DNA of 64,000 nt from Paraplanobispora takensis (GCF_016863195.1 NZ_BOOK01000029.1:1-64000); one strand, 5' to 3'; positions 15,119 to 24,547 are shown, counted from the stretch's first letter. Made by a program: numbers and translations. The notes: generated from the sequence alone by a model not told the origin.

Positions 15119-16552
15119 GTGGACAAGCGCGGCGGTGTTCTGCCCACGCTCCTGATCACCGGGGTCTCGGCGTTCATGGCGTCGATGGACAACCTCGTCG
15201 TCACCACCGCGCTGCCCACCATCCGCCAGGATCTCCACGCCTCCCTGGAGAGCCTGGAGTGGACGGTCAACGCCTACACGCTGACGTACGCCATCTTCCT
15301 GCTCACCGCCGCGATCCTCGGCGACCGGTTCGGCCGGCGCATGATCTTCACCAGCGGGGTCGCCCTGTTCACCGCCGCGTCGGCCGCCGCCGCCATGGCC
15401 CCGGCCGCCGGGGTCCTCATCGCGGCCCGCGCCGTCCAGGGCATCGGGGCGGCGATGATCTTCCCGCTCTCGCTGACCCTCCTGGTCCGGGCGGCCGCAC
15501 CGGAGCGGCGCGGGGCGGTCATCGCGGCGTTCACCGGGATGAGCGGGCTGGCCATCGCCCTCGGCCCGTGGGTCGGCGGCGTGATCGTCGAGATCGGCGA
15601 CTGGCACTGGGTGTTCTGGATCAACGTCCCGATCGGGCTGGTCCTCGTCCCGCTGGCCGCCCGCCTCCTGAGCGAGAGCCACGGCCCGTACGGCCGCCTC
15701 GACGTCCGGGGCACCCTGCTGGTCACGTCCGGTCTGCTGGGGATCGTCTACGGCATGGTGCGCAGCACGAGCCTGGGCTGGGGAAGCCCGCAGGTGATCG
15801 CGCCCATCGCGGCCGGAGTGCTGCTGCTGGCCGGATTCGCCGCCTGGGAGCGCAGGGTGGCCAACCCGGTGGTCCCGCCCCGGCTGTTCCGCCGCCGCGG
15901 GTTCACCCTCTCCAGCCTGGTCGGGATGCTCGTGCAGTTCGGCATGTTCGGCGCGATCTTCCTGCTGACCCAGTTCCTCCAGCACGTGCTTGGCTTCTCC
16001 CCTCTGGACGCCGGGCTGCGCACCCTGCCGTGGACGGTGATGCCCGTCCTCGTCGCCCCGCTCGCCGGCGCCTTCGGCGACCGGATCGGGGTAAAGCGGC
16101 TCATGGTGGCCGCCACGGTCCTGCAGGCGAGCGCGCTGGCCTGGTTCGCGGTGGTCGTCTCCCCGGCCGTCCCCTATCCGGCGCTCCTGCCCGCGATGGT
16201 GGTCGCCGGGGCCGGCATGGGGCTGTTCTTCGCGGTCGGCCCGCGCCAGGCGCTGGACTTCGTCGCGGTGGAGGAGGAGGGCGTGGCCGCCGGGGTCAAC
16301 AGCGCCGGCCGGCAGGTCGGCGTGGTCATGGGCGTGGCCGTGCTGGCCGGGCTGTTCGCCGCGGCCGGCGGCGGATACGGGAGCGGGGAGGAGTTCGTGG
16401 CCGGTCTGCGGCCCGCGTTGTGGGCCGGGGCGGGCTTCCTGGCCCTGGCCGCCGGCGCGGCCGTGCTGACCCCGTCAAGGCCGCCGGCCACCGTGCACAC
16501 GCTCCGCGAGGCGGAGGGCGCCCGGCGGCCGGGTCGTCCCGTCGAGGGGTGA
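15119..16552 (+). CDS. MFS multidrug exporter, DHA2 (14-helix, EmrB/QacA) family
   Basis: 477 residues, proton-coupled efflux pump. Family motifs: MDNLVVTTALPTIRQDL in helix 1, motif A GDRFGRRMIF, motif C-type GPWVGGVIVE and WHWVFWINVPIGL. GTG 15119 was chosen because GGAGG sits 6 nt upstream and the first helix begins soon after; an in-frame ATG at 15032 would add 29 polar residues. Lies between the two-component system and copy B of the regulatory element; probable regulation by that system is inference. Confidence 0.86.
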   Translation: MDKRGGVLPTLLITGVSAFMASMDNLVVTTALPTIRQDLHASLESLEWTVNAYTLTYAIFLLTAAILGDRFGRRMIFTSGVALFTAASAAAAMAPAAGVLIAARAVQGIGAAMIFPLSLTLLVRAAAPERRGAVIAAFTGMSGLAIALGPWVGGVIVEIGDWHWVFWINVPIGLVLVPLAARLLSESHGPYGRLDVRGTLLVTSGLLGIVYGMVRSTSLGWGSPQVIAPIAAGVLLLAGFAAWERRVANPVVPPRLFRRRGFTLSSLVGMLVQFGMFGAIFLLTQFLQHVLGFSPLDAGLRTLPWTVMPVLVAPLAGAFGDRIGVKRLMVAATVLQASALAWFAVVVSPAVPYPALLPAMVVAGAGMGLFFAVGPRQALDFVAVEEEGVAAGVNSAGRQVGVVMGVAVLAGLFAAAGGGYGSGEEFVAGLRPALWAGAGFLALAAGAAVLTPSRPPATVHTLREAEGARRPGRPVEG

Positions 16553-16585
16553 AGGCGTCGGAGATGAGGGCGTCGGGATGAGGGT

Positions 16586-17275
16586 TCAGACGGTGGCCTC
16601 GGTCTTCGGGGCGGCGGTGACGGCGGGGTAGTGGGAGATCCACTCCTCGCGGCTCATCCGGAGCATCTTCACGCCGAGCGAGCCCAGTGCGACCACCGGC
16701 ATGCCCCAGAGCAGCACGGTCACCGGGCCGTACGGCACCGCCATCGAGCCGCCGTAGCCGATCGCCAGGACCAGCGGGACCCACCAGTGGGCGAAGCCGG
16801 ACCGCCAGACGCCGATCGCCAGGACCGGCATGCCGAAGATGGCGAAGAAGATCCAGGGCATCTGGAAGCCGAAGACGACGCCGGGCAGGTTCACCATCTC
16901 GTCCATGATCCGGGTGGCCTCCTCGGGGCTGTAGTGCTTTCCGAGCCACCACTCCACCGGGTCGGCCATGAGCAGGCCTGAGGCGTTGATGTAGCCGAGG
17001 ACGACGAGCGGGCCCGCGATGTGGCCGAACACCGTCGCGCGCTTGCGCATCACGTGCAGCAGGGCCAGGGCGGCCAGGGCCATCAGCAGATACGCCCAGT
17101 GGTAGAGCACCGACTGGACCTGGGCCAGGACGGGGTTGTCGCCGAAGCTGACCGCCTCGCGGTCGTCGCCCCAGGTGCCGGGGTCGAGGACGACGGCGAT
17201 CGCCTGGAGGAGCGGGGCGAGGATCAGCAGCACGCCGGAGGCGACGCGCCGGAAGTCGGCCGAGTCTTTGAACAT
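16586..17275 (-). CDS. Multi-spanning membrane protein of unknown function
   Basis: 229 residues with about six hydrophobic helices (for example VASGVLLILAPLLQAIAVVL, VLGYINASGLL, WVPLVLAIGYGGSMAV), ending in a short charged tail. Resembles uncharacterised actinobacterial membrane proteins; no catalytic motif seen. ATG 17275 follows AAGGAAA. Regulatory element B lies 50-125 bp upstream in the right orientation, with a TACCTT -10 giving a ~40-nt leader, so it is a likely target of the neighbouring two-component system (inference). Confidence 0.75.
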   Translation of the reverse strand: MFKDSADFRRVASGVLLILAPLLQAIAVVLDPGTWGDDREAVSFGDNPVLAQVQSVLYHWAYLLMALAALALLHVMRKRATVFGHIAGPLVVLGYINASGLLMADPVEWWLGKHYSPEEATRIMDEMVNLPGVVFGFQMPWIFFAIFGMPVLAIGVWRSGFAHWWVPLVLAIGYGGSMAVPYGPVTVLLWGMPVVALGSLGVKMLRMSREEWISHYPAVTAAPKTEATV

Positions 17276-17323
17276 GGCGGTTTCCTTGCTTGTGCGGTGG
17301 CCTGAGCTGGCCTCATGCCGAGC

Positions 17324-17399
17324 AAGGTAGTCAGCGGGACCACCTCGGGTCGTCCGCCGCCGGGCTGACCCGGGATCCCTCTGCGGAGGTAAGAGCCGG
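17324..17399 (-). promoter_or_regulatory. Regulatory element, copy B (promoter of the 16.6-17.3 kb membrane gene)
   Basis: Second copy of the ~75-bp element described at 14798-14872. On the minus strand: TTACCTCCGC, then GCGGCGGACGACCCG near -35, and TACCTT as -10 (17330-17325), about 50 bp from the ATG at 17275. Conservation of both the presumed core promoter and the upstream block suggests activator-dependent transcription. Confidence 0.6.
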
Positions 17400-17432
17400 T
17401 CGCCCCGGGGGTGATGGAGGGGCCGTATGTCC

Positions 17433-18831
<1,399 letters not shown>

Positions 18832-18842
18832 GCCGCCCGATC

Positions 18843-18871
18843 TGAACGGCCCGACCCGGGCGGGCCGTTCA
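18843..18871. terminator. Bidirectional terminator
   Basis: TGAACGGCCCG and CGGGCCGTTCA pair perfectly over 11 bp around a 7-nt loop between the convergent gdhA and phosphotransferase genes. The right arm includes the stop codon of the minus-strand gene. Confidence 0.7.
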
Positions 18872-19816
18872 GGGGGAGACGGCCCGCCGGATGCCTGCCA
18901 GCGACGAGGCCAGCAGCCGGGCGCGGCCGGTGGACTCCGCGTAGTCGGCCAGCGCCGCGCACAGGAACACCGCGAGCACGCGCGCGGCCGTCTCCCGCCC
19001 GGGGCCGACCGGGCGGCCGTAGGCCGACAGCAGCGCGGCGCGGGCCTGTCCGGAGAACCCGGAGTAGGCCAGGGAGAGGTCGACGGCCGGGTCGGCCAGG
19101 CACAGGTCGCCCCAGTCGATGACGCCGCTCGCCCGGCCCTCCGGGCCGACCAGCAGGTGCCGCTGGTGCAGGTCACCGTGGACGATCACCGGAGGGCCGG
19201 GCGGCGGCTCGGCCGCCTCGCCCTCGGCGAGGAGACGCTCGACGGCCGGGTCCGGCCGCCACAGGCCCCGCCGGTGGAGTACGGCCAGCCGTTCGCGGGC
19301 CATCGGCGCCCGCACGCCCGGGTCGCCCCGGCGCATCGGGTCGACGGGCAGCCCCGCGCCCGCCTCGGCGGCGAGATCCGGGTCGTGCAGAGCGCGCAGG
19401 AACGCACCGGCCCCGGCGGCGGCCGTCGTCAGCCCGGCGCCGGACAGGCCGGCCTCGGCCAGCTCCCGGCCGGGGACCAGCTCCGCGCCCCAGAAGGGCC
19501 ACGGATAGGAGTCGCCGGGCCGTCCGACGCGCGCGGGAACCGGCACCGGCAACGGCAGCCTCGGCGCCAGCGCCGGCAGCATCGAGATCTCGCGCTCCAC
19601 CCCGGGCAGGGCGATGGCGCGGCGCGGGAAACGGAAGATCCACCGTCCGCCGACGAGATGGACGGTGTTGTCCCAGCCGGTGGCCAGCAGTTCGACCGGC
19701 GCGCCGCGCAGATCCGGGAACTGCTCTCCCACCAGCGCGGCCGCCTGGTCCTCCCGCACGACCTCCTCGGGCGCCCACTCCCCGGCGGGAGCGCCGCCCG
19801 GACCCTCACTCGTCAC
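18869..19816 (-). CDS. Aminoglycoside phosphotransferase (APH) family kinase
   Basis: About 315 residues with the APH/choline-kinase fold: nucleotide-loop region (LLATGWDNTVHLVGGRWIFR, Phe-rich), catalytic motif IVHGDLHQRHLLV and metal motif GVIDWGDLCLADPAVDLS. In the catalytic motif the Asn usual in HGDxxxxN is His, a variant I associate with a subgroup of this family. Substrate unknown: antibiotic, small metabolite or macrolide are all possible. GTG 19816 was chosen because TAGCGT ends 7 nt upstream and no SD exists (leaderless); GTG 19825 is an alternative. Confidence 0.78.
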   Translation of the reverse strand: MTSEGPGGAPAGEWAPEEVVREDQAAALVGEQFPDLRGAPVELLATGWDNTVHLVGGRWIFRFPRRAIALPGVEREISMLPALAPRLPLPVPVPARVGRPGDSYPWPFWGAELVPGRELAEAGLSGAGLTTAAAGAGAFLRALHDPDLAAEAGAGLPVDPMRRGDPGVRAPMARERLAVLHRRGLWRPDPAVERLLAEGEAAEPPPGPPVIVHGDLHQRHLLVGPEGRASGVIDWGDLCLADPAVDLSLAYSGFSGQARAALLSAYGRPVGPGRETAARVLAVFLCAALADYAESTGRARLLASSLAGIRRAVSP

Positions 19817-19889
19817 ACCCGTCACGCTATCGCGCCGGGGAGCGGTGATCGTCCGCCCGCCGGAGCCGCCGGGCCGGAGGCGCGGCGGC

Positions 19890-20252
19890 TCAGAGGATCT
19901 GCGCGTACTCCCCGGGCAGATGGGCCAGCACGTCGTCGAACTCGCCGGGCGTGACCGCCAGGCGCAACGCGGAGAAGACCGCGTGGATGTCCTCCCTGAC
20001 GTCGACGACGTCACCCGTCGAACGCCGGGCCACCCGCTCGACGAACTCCTCCACGCCGAAGTCCTCGGGCGATCCGCCGGTCAGCAGGGGTTCCCTGAAA
20101 GCTTCCGGGAGCTCGGAGGCGAGGTCGTCGGCCTCGTCGGGCGTGAGGCGTTCGGCGAGCGTCTCCAGCGTCGCGACGACGAGGATCTCGGCCTCCTCGT
20201 GGGAAAGTCCTGTCTCGTCCGAGATGACGCTGAGAAAATCGTGCTCTTTCAC
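19890..20252 (-). CDS. DUF2267 domain protein
   Basis: 120 residues, entirely the DUF2267 helical domain (starting with FLSVISDETGLSHEEAEILV, then LAERLTPDEADDLASELPEA, and DVREDIHAVFSALR). Function unknown; such proteins are often found near stress genes. GTG start follows AAGGAGGA. Single gene; no clear partner. Confidence 0.85.
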   Translation of the reverse strand: MKEHDFLSVISDETGLSHEEAEILVVATLETLAERLTPDEADDLASELPEAFREPLLTGGSPEDFGVEEFVERVARRSTGDVVDVREDIHAVFSALRLAVTPGEFDDVLAHLPGEYAQIL

Positions 20253-20342
20253 GTGCTTCCTCCTTCTCTGTCCTTATCCAATCCGGAGGGTTGCCCGGTC
20301 CCCGCCGGGGACAAACGACGCTTGAAGGAATCCTGGACCGGA

Positions 20343-21227
20343 TCAGGAGGCCACGCTGATCCGGGCGATGACGCCGATCTCCAGCGCCGCCCACACCGCC
20401 CCGCCGGGCCCGGCCGCGATGCCGTGCGGCTCGGAGCCCGGGGTCGGCAGCGCGTGCTCCTCGACCAGGCCCCCAGCGGTGATCCGGCCGACGCGCCCGG
20501 TGCCCCACGCGGTGAACCAGCAGCCGCCGGAGGCGTCGGCGACGACGGCGTGCGGCCGGGCCCGCCGGTCGGGGAGCGGGAACTCCTCGATCTTCCCGTC
20601 GGGCGTGATCCGGCCGATCTGGCCCGCGCCGATCTCGGCGAACCACATCGCGCCGTCCGCCCCGGCCGTGATCCCCACCGGGGCCGCCCCGGCGGTCGGC
20701 AGCCGATGGACCGCGACCTCGCCGTCCGGGCCGATCCTGCCGACCGCGTTCGCCGCGTTCATCGTGAACCACATCCCGTCCGCCCCGGCGGCGATCGCGG
20801 ACGGGAACGCCCCGGAGACGGGCAGGGGGAACTCGGTGACCGCGCCGCCGGTGGTGATCCGGCCGATGCGGTCGACGCCGGTCTCGGTGAACCACAGCGC
20901 CCCGTCCGGGCCCGCGGCGATCCCGTACGGCCCGGCCTGCGGGGTCGGCAGGCCGAAGGAGGAGACCTCCCCGCCGATGGTGATCCGGCCGATCCGGTGG
21001 TCGCGGTACCGGGTGAACCAGAGCGCGCCGTCGGGACCCGCGGTGATGACGGTCGGCCCGCAGTCCGGGCCGACCGGGTGGGAGGCGAGGTCCCCGGCCG
21101 GGGTCATCCGGCCGATCGCGCCCTGGTGGACCAGGGTGAACCACAGGGCTCCGTCGGGACCCGCGGTGATCCCGTACGGCCCCGCCTCGGGACCGGACAC
21201 GCGGAACTCCTCGATCGATACGGTCAA
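20343..21227 (-). CDS. vgb: Virginiamycin B lyase (streptogramin B lyase)
   Basis: Linearises type B streptogramins by cleaving the ester bond through an elimination reaction. 294 residues forming a seven-bladed propeller: repeated AGPDGALWFT and IGRIT strands. Residues expected from S. aureus Vgb (Tyr18, His228, Glu268, His270, Glu284) appear here as Tyr18, His226, Glu266, His268 and Glu283, so the active site looks intact. The start is TTG 21227, 7 nt after AAGGAG and overlapping the stop of the ABC-F gene (TTGA); it also puts the Tyr exactly at 18. Coupling to ABC-F suggests joint resistance to streptogramins. Some chromosomal relatives may have other substrates. Confidence 0.85.
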   Translation of the reverse strand: MTVSIEEFRVSGPEAGPYGITAGPDGALWFTLVHQGAIGRMTPAGDLASHPVGPDCGPTVITAGPDGALWFTRYRDHRIGRITIGGEVSSFGLPTPQAGPYGIAAGPDGALWFTETGVDRIGRITTGGAVTEFPLPVSGAFPSAIAAGADGMWFTMNAANAVGRIGPDGEVAVHRLPTAGAAPVGITAGADGAMWFAEIGAGQIGRITPDGKIEEFPLPDRRARPHAVVADASGGCWFTAWGTGRVGRITAGGLVEEHALPTPGSEPHGIAAGPGGAVWAALEIGVIARISVAS

Positions 21228-22882
21228 CGCCGTGCTCCTTCCGGCAGGTGGCGGACGATGGGGCGGCCGTCGCGCATCGCCAGCCGGGCGCCGGTGAACC
21301 GCCGGCGCAGCGCGCGGTCGTGCGAGACGAGGACGACGGCGCCCTCGTAGAGGTCGAGAGCCTGCTCCAGCTCCTCGGCGAGCGCAGGCGACAGGTGGTT
21401 GGTCGGCTCGTCCAGCAGCAGGAGGCCGGCCTCCTCGGTGAGCAGCCGCGCCAGGCCGAGCCGCCGCCGCTGGCCGGTCGAGAGCGCGCCGACCGGCACG
21501 TCGAGGATCTCCGGCCGGAACAGCCCCAGGGACAGCAGCCGCGCGCGGTGCTCCCCGGGATACCCGGCCCTGCCCGCGGCGAACGCCTCGGCCACCGACC
21601 GCGACGGATCGGCGAAGACGACCTCCTGCGGCAGGTAGCCGATCCGGCCGCGCCGCCGTACGGTCCCCTCCTCGGGTTCGAGGTCCCCGGCCATGACCCG
21701 CAGCAGAGTGGACTTGCCCGCGCCGTTGGGGCCGTGGACCAGCAGCCGCTGCCCGGGCTCCACGGTGAGGGACCCGACCGCCAGCCGGTCGCCGACCCGC
21801 ACGCCGTCCAGCTCGACCAGCGGACGGTCCGGTCCGCCCGCCGTACCGCCGCCGAAGCGGCCTGCGAAGCGGAGCGGCTCGGGCGGGCGGGGCACGGGGT
21901 CGGCCCGCAGGTGCCGCAGGCGTTCCTGTGCCTGGCGGACCCGGCCGGCGATCGAGCTCTGCACCCGGCCCGCGTTGCGGTCGTAGGCCATCTTGTTGCC
22001 GTCCTTCATGGCCCGGCCGTGGGCGACGCGATGCGCGGTGGTCGCGGCGAACGCCTCGACCCGCCCGACCTCCCGGCACCAGTCGGCGTATGACTGCTCC
22101 CATCGCCGCCGGGCCGCCGCGCGTCCGGCCAGGAAGGCGGCGTAACCACCGCCGTGCCGGGTCACCCGGCCCTCCTCGACCTCCAGGATCGAGGTGGCCA
22201 CCCGCTCCAGGAAGAGCCGGTCGTGCGAGACCACGACCACGATGCCCGGATGCGCGCGCAGCCGGTCCTCCAGCCACAGCGCGGCGGCGTCGTCGAGGTG
22301 GTCGGTCGGCTCGTCGAGCAGCAGGATCTCGGGGGAGGCCGCCAGCAGGCAGGCCAGTCCGAGCCGGGCCCGCTCGCCGCCGGACAGGCCCTCCAGCGGG
22401 CGGTCGCGGTCGAGGCCGCCGAGCCCGAGGCCGTGCAGGGCCTTGTCGAGGCGGGCGTCCGCCTCGTAGCCGCCGCGCGCCTCGTAGGAGCCGAGCAGCT
22501 CGCCGTACTCGGCCAGCCGCTCCTGAAGAGCACCGGGTAGGGCGGCGGGCGCGGAGAGGGCCGCTTCCAGCTCCCGCATCCGGGACTCCATCGCACGCAG
22601 CCCGGCCAGAGCCGCGTCGACGGCGTCCTGGACGACGGAACCGGGCAGGGGGGCGGAGGACGGGCCGAGATGGCCGGTCCCGCCGTCGGCGACGACGGTG
22701 ACCTCGCCGTCGTCGGGTGCTTCGAGGCCGGCGGCCAGCCGCAGCAGGGTGGACTTCCCGCTGCCGTTCTCGCCGACGATCCCGGCGCGCTCGCCGGGCC
22801 GGACGGTGAGGGAGACGTGGTCGAGGATCAGGCGGTCGCCGTAGGACTTACAGATGCCCCGCAGGGTCAGCTGAGCAGACAG
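21224..22882 (-). CDS. ABC-F family ATPase, probable ribosome protection (antibiotic resistance) protein, CTG start
   Basis: About 552 residues, two ABC domains and no membrane helices: Walker A GENGSGKST and GPNGAGKST, signatures LSGGERARLGL and LSTGQRRRLGL, Walker B ILLLDEPTDHLD and LLLLDEPTNHL, with the interdomain linker between. ABC-F proteins of this type dislodge drugs from the ribosome. The N-terminal domain extends beyond the first in-frame ATG (22591): the frame is open to CTG 22882, 6 nt after GGAGA, giving LSAQLTLRGICKSYG where family members begin MSAQLTLR. I therefore take CTG as the start; a mutated ATG is the alternative. Coupled downstream to vgb; overlapped upstream by a leader ORF. 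Confidence 0.85.
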   Translation of the reverse strand: MSAQLTLRGICKSYGDRLILDHVSLTVRPGERAGIVGENGSGKSTLLRLAAGLEAPDDGEVTVVADGGTGHLGPSSAPLPGSVVQDAVDAALAGLRAMESRMRELEAALSAPAALPGALQERLAEYGELLGSYEARGGYEADARLDKALHGLGLGGLDRDRPLEGLSGGERARLGLACLLAASPEILLLDEPTDHLDDAAALWLEDRLRAHPGIVVVVSHDRLFLERVATSILEVEEGRVTRHGGGYAAFLAGRAAARRRWEQSYADWCREVGRVEAFAATTAHRVAHGRAMKDGNKMAYDRNAGRVQSSIAGRVRQAQERLRHLRADPVPRPPEPLRFAGRFGGGTAGGPDRPLVELDGVRVGDRLAVGSLTVEPGQRLLVHGPNGAGKSTLLRVMAGDLEPEEGTVRRRGRIGYLPQEVVFADPSRSVAEAFAAGRAGYPGEHRARLLSLGLFRPEILDVPVGALSTGQRRRLGLARLLTEEAGLLLLDEPTNHLSPALAEELEQALDLYEGAVVLVSHDRALRRRFTGARLAMRDGRPIVRHLPEGARR

Positions 22883-22940
22883 GGGTGATCTCCGGAGTGA
22901 GGTGGGGACGGGTCGTCGCGATGCCGGATGGGAAGCCCAT
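22848..22940 (-). CDS. Leader ORF (30 residues) overlapping the ABC-F gene start
   Basis: ATG 22940 is preceded by an ideal SD (AAGGAG, 22955-22950) and opens a 30-codon frame starting MGFPSGIATTRPHLTPEITP, ending at TAA 22850-22848, 35 nt inside the ABC-F gene in another frame. Its SD segment GGAGTGAG (22953-22946) can pair with CTCACTCC (22901-22894) beside the ABC-F SD, and the overlapping TGAGCAG (22949-22943) can pair instead with CTGCTCA (22878-22872) in ABC-F codons 2-5. The two helices exclude each other, the layout of a translational attenuator as in erm leaders. Regulation by drug-stalled ribosomes is inference. Confidence 0.65.
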   Translation of the reverse strand: MGFPSGIATTRPHLTPEITPVCSADPAGHL

Positions 22941-22955
22941 GGCTGCTCACTCCTT

Positions 22956-22980
22956 CTTAAAGCTACTTAGTTGCGTTAAG
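22956..22980. promoter_or_regulatory. TetR-type operator between ABC-F leader and TetR gene
   Basis: CTTAAAGC-TACTTAGTT-GCGTTAAG: inverted repeat matching at 7 of 8 positions per arm with a 9-bp spacer. It contains the leftward -10 hexamer TAGCTT (22965-22960) and overlaps the rightward one TAAGAT (22977-22982), so binding would shut both directions. The adjacent TetR protein is the natural ligand (inference). Confidence 0.6.
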
Positions 22981-23025
22981 ATGAGTATGGACGATGAGAC
23001 CCGACTCGCGCAACCGGAAGTGACC

Positions 23026-23640
23026 ATGACTTCTCCCGGCACCTCTCCCGGAGCCGTACGGCCCGGCGGGCGAACCGCCAAAGTCCGCGAGGCCGTACGC
23101 GCGGCCACCCTCGCCGAGCTGGCGGACAAGGGCTTCGACGGCCTGACCGTGGAAGGCGTCGCGCTGCGCTCCGGCGTGCACAAGACCACCGTCTACCGGC
23201 GCTGGGGGAGCGTCGAGGGGCTGGCGGCCGACGCGCTCGACCTGGCGAGCGGCGAGCCGTGGCCGGTCCCCGACACCGGTGACGCCGCAGGCGACCTGCG
23301 GGAGCTGGCCCGTCTGGTGGTCACCGGCTTCGCCGACCCCGAGACCGGCCCGGTCTCGACCGCCTTCATCTCGGCCGCCGTGCGCAACCCGCCCACGGCC
23401 GGGGCGCTGCACGCCTTCTTCGCCGCCCGCCACGAGCAGTCCGCCGTCATCGTCGGGCGCGCGGTGGAGCGGGGGGAGATGCCCGCGGGCACCGACGCCG
23501 CCGAGGTGATCAGGACCTGCGTGGCGCCGCTGTACTACCGGCTGTTCATCACGGGCGAGCCGGTCGACGAGGCGGTCGCCGACCGCGCGGCCGCCGCGGC
23601 CCTGGCCGCCGCCCGCGCCGGGGTGTTCACGGGCGGGTGA
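23026..23640 (+). CDS. TetR/AcrR family transcriptional regulator
   Basis: 204 residues: N-terminal helix-turn-helix (EAVRAATLAELADKGFDGLT, then VALRSGVHKTTVYRRW) and a C-terminal ligand domain of the TetR_C type (LVVTGFADPETGPVSTAFI). ATG 23026 was chosen because GGAAG is 5 nt upstream and TAAGAT (22977-22982) gives a start site near 22989; upstream in-frame ATGs at 22981 and 22987 would add residues of atypical codon use. Divergent from the ABC-F/vgb operon, sharing an operator; likely its repressor. Confidence 0.84.
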   Translation: MTSPGTSPGAVRPGGRTAKVREAVRAATLAELADKGFDGLTVEGVALRSGVHKTTVYRRWGSVEGLAADALDLASGEPWPVPDTGDAAGDLRELARLVVTGFADPETGPVSTAFISAAVRNPPTAGALHAFFAARHEQSAVIVGRAVERGEMPAGTDAAEVIRTCVAPLYYRLFITGEPVDEAVADRAAAAALAAARAGVFTGG

Positions 23641-24372
23641 GGCCGGGGCCGCGGTCGGTTCCCGCTTTCACCGGAAAGCGTTCTTGCCGGAAAGCGTTCT
23701 TACCGGAAGTCGCCGTCCGTCTGGATGCGGGCGCTCGCGAACGCGTCCGCCGTGCCGTTGTTCTTCGCGCGGACCGAGTGGAATCCGGCCCTCCCGGGAT
23801 GCGCCGCCGGAACCGCGGCCCTCGGTCCGGTGGAAGGCCGAGTAGTCGTCGGTGAGACCGAGCAGGGGACCGAGGTCGCCGAAGCTCTGCGACGGACCCC
23901 GGACGGCGAAGCGGACACCGGGGAACTCCGTGATGCCCGGTGCCGCATCGCCGCCGATTCGCAGGCGTGCGGCGAGCGGATGAAGATGTGCTTCAACGGT
24001 TATCCGTCTCTGCTTTTCCCGGACCGCGGGATCGATTTCCCGGTATGCGCGGCAGAGCGTTTTCCGGCGACTGCCATGGCTGGAAAAGGGGAGAGGGATA
24101 TCAGGGTGTAAAGCGGCGGTCCGCGGTGGCGGTCGTGGGTTCCGGCGGCCCCGCAGGCCCACTCCCCGGGGTGGCCGACCGGGTACTGAGGGTGACCGGG
24201 GATATGGGGTCGTCCGGATCTTGGGTTATGACCATTACTTGACGTTCTTTACGCGTTTTTGGCAGGAGGCCATAACCCGGAGCCGAGTCCGCTTTCAGCC
24301 GGATTTCTTTGCATTTAGTGCAAAATTTCGGCTTGATTGGTGCTCATGTGAGCCAAGTTTCTGTTTTTTCGG
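23641..24372. other. Gene-poor interval, possible decayed coding DNA
   Basis: No gene I can support. Minus-strand frames between 23668 and 24162 contain fragments that read like a secreted protein (for example AFASARIQTDGDFR at 23700 and GVRFAVRGPSQSFGDLGPLL) but in different frames, so this may be a frameshifted remnant. Base composition falls from about 24200 on. An 8-bp inverted repeat GGGTTATG (24223-24230) / CATAACCC (24271-24278) encloses a 40-nt T-rich loop; GCTCA-TG-TGAGC follows near 24342. Confidence 0.45.
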
Positions 24373-24400
24373 TTGAGAGTCGCAGAGAGAGCCCTAATCT
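24364..24400 (+). promoter_or_regulatory. Promoter with AT-rich block next to -35 (WhiB7-like layout)
   Basis: TTTTTT (24364-24369) lies 3 bp upstream of -35 TTGAGA (24373-24378), with -10 TAATCT (24395-24400) after a 16-bp spacer. A short AT-rich block just ahead of the -35 is the signature of WhiB7-activated promoters of antibiotic-response genes. Whether WhiB7 acts here is inference. Confidence 0.5.
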
Positions 24401-24454
24401 GGGGACGGGAGAGATCCGATCCCGGGAAGATGGGCCGTGGCGTCGTTCGCAGAG

Positions 24455-24527
24455 CGGCCGACCGGCCCTCGGGAAGAGGTCGCGCACGTGCCCGCCCTGC
24501 CGCCCCCCACCGGCCGGCGCCGTTTTT
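24455..24527 (+). terminator. Attenuator-like hairpin in the leader of the small Cys-rich gene
   Basis: CGGC-cga-CCGGCC (24455-24467) can pair with GGCCGG-c-GCCG (24512-24522), directly followed by TTTTT (24523-24527), only 20 nt before the ATG at 24548. A terminator inside the leader, rather than after the gene, implies conditional readthrough. Alternatively the segment is coding if translation starts at GTG 24437. Confidence 0.45.
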
Positions 24528-24547
24528 CTTCTCGAGGGAGACCGGAT

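Noticed and set aside
22591-22591. ATG 22591 as the start of the ABC-F protein
   Set aside because: It would remove the whole N-terminal nucleotide-binding domain, whose Walker A GENGSGKST lies in the same uninterrupted frame upstream.
22882-22940. A simple frameshift or sequencing error joining ATG 22940 to the ABC-F gene
   Set aside because: Possible, but relatives start at MSAQLTLR exactly where CTG stands here, an SD is correctly spaced before that CTG, and the leader shows exact alternative complementarity; kept as the alternative explanation.
23668-24162. Minus-strand 164-codon ORF in the gene-poor interval
   Set aside because: Basic, Pro/Arg-rich and family-like fragments fall in two different frames; noted only as possible decayed DNA.
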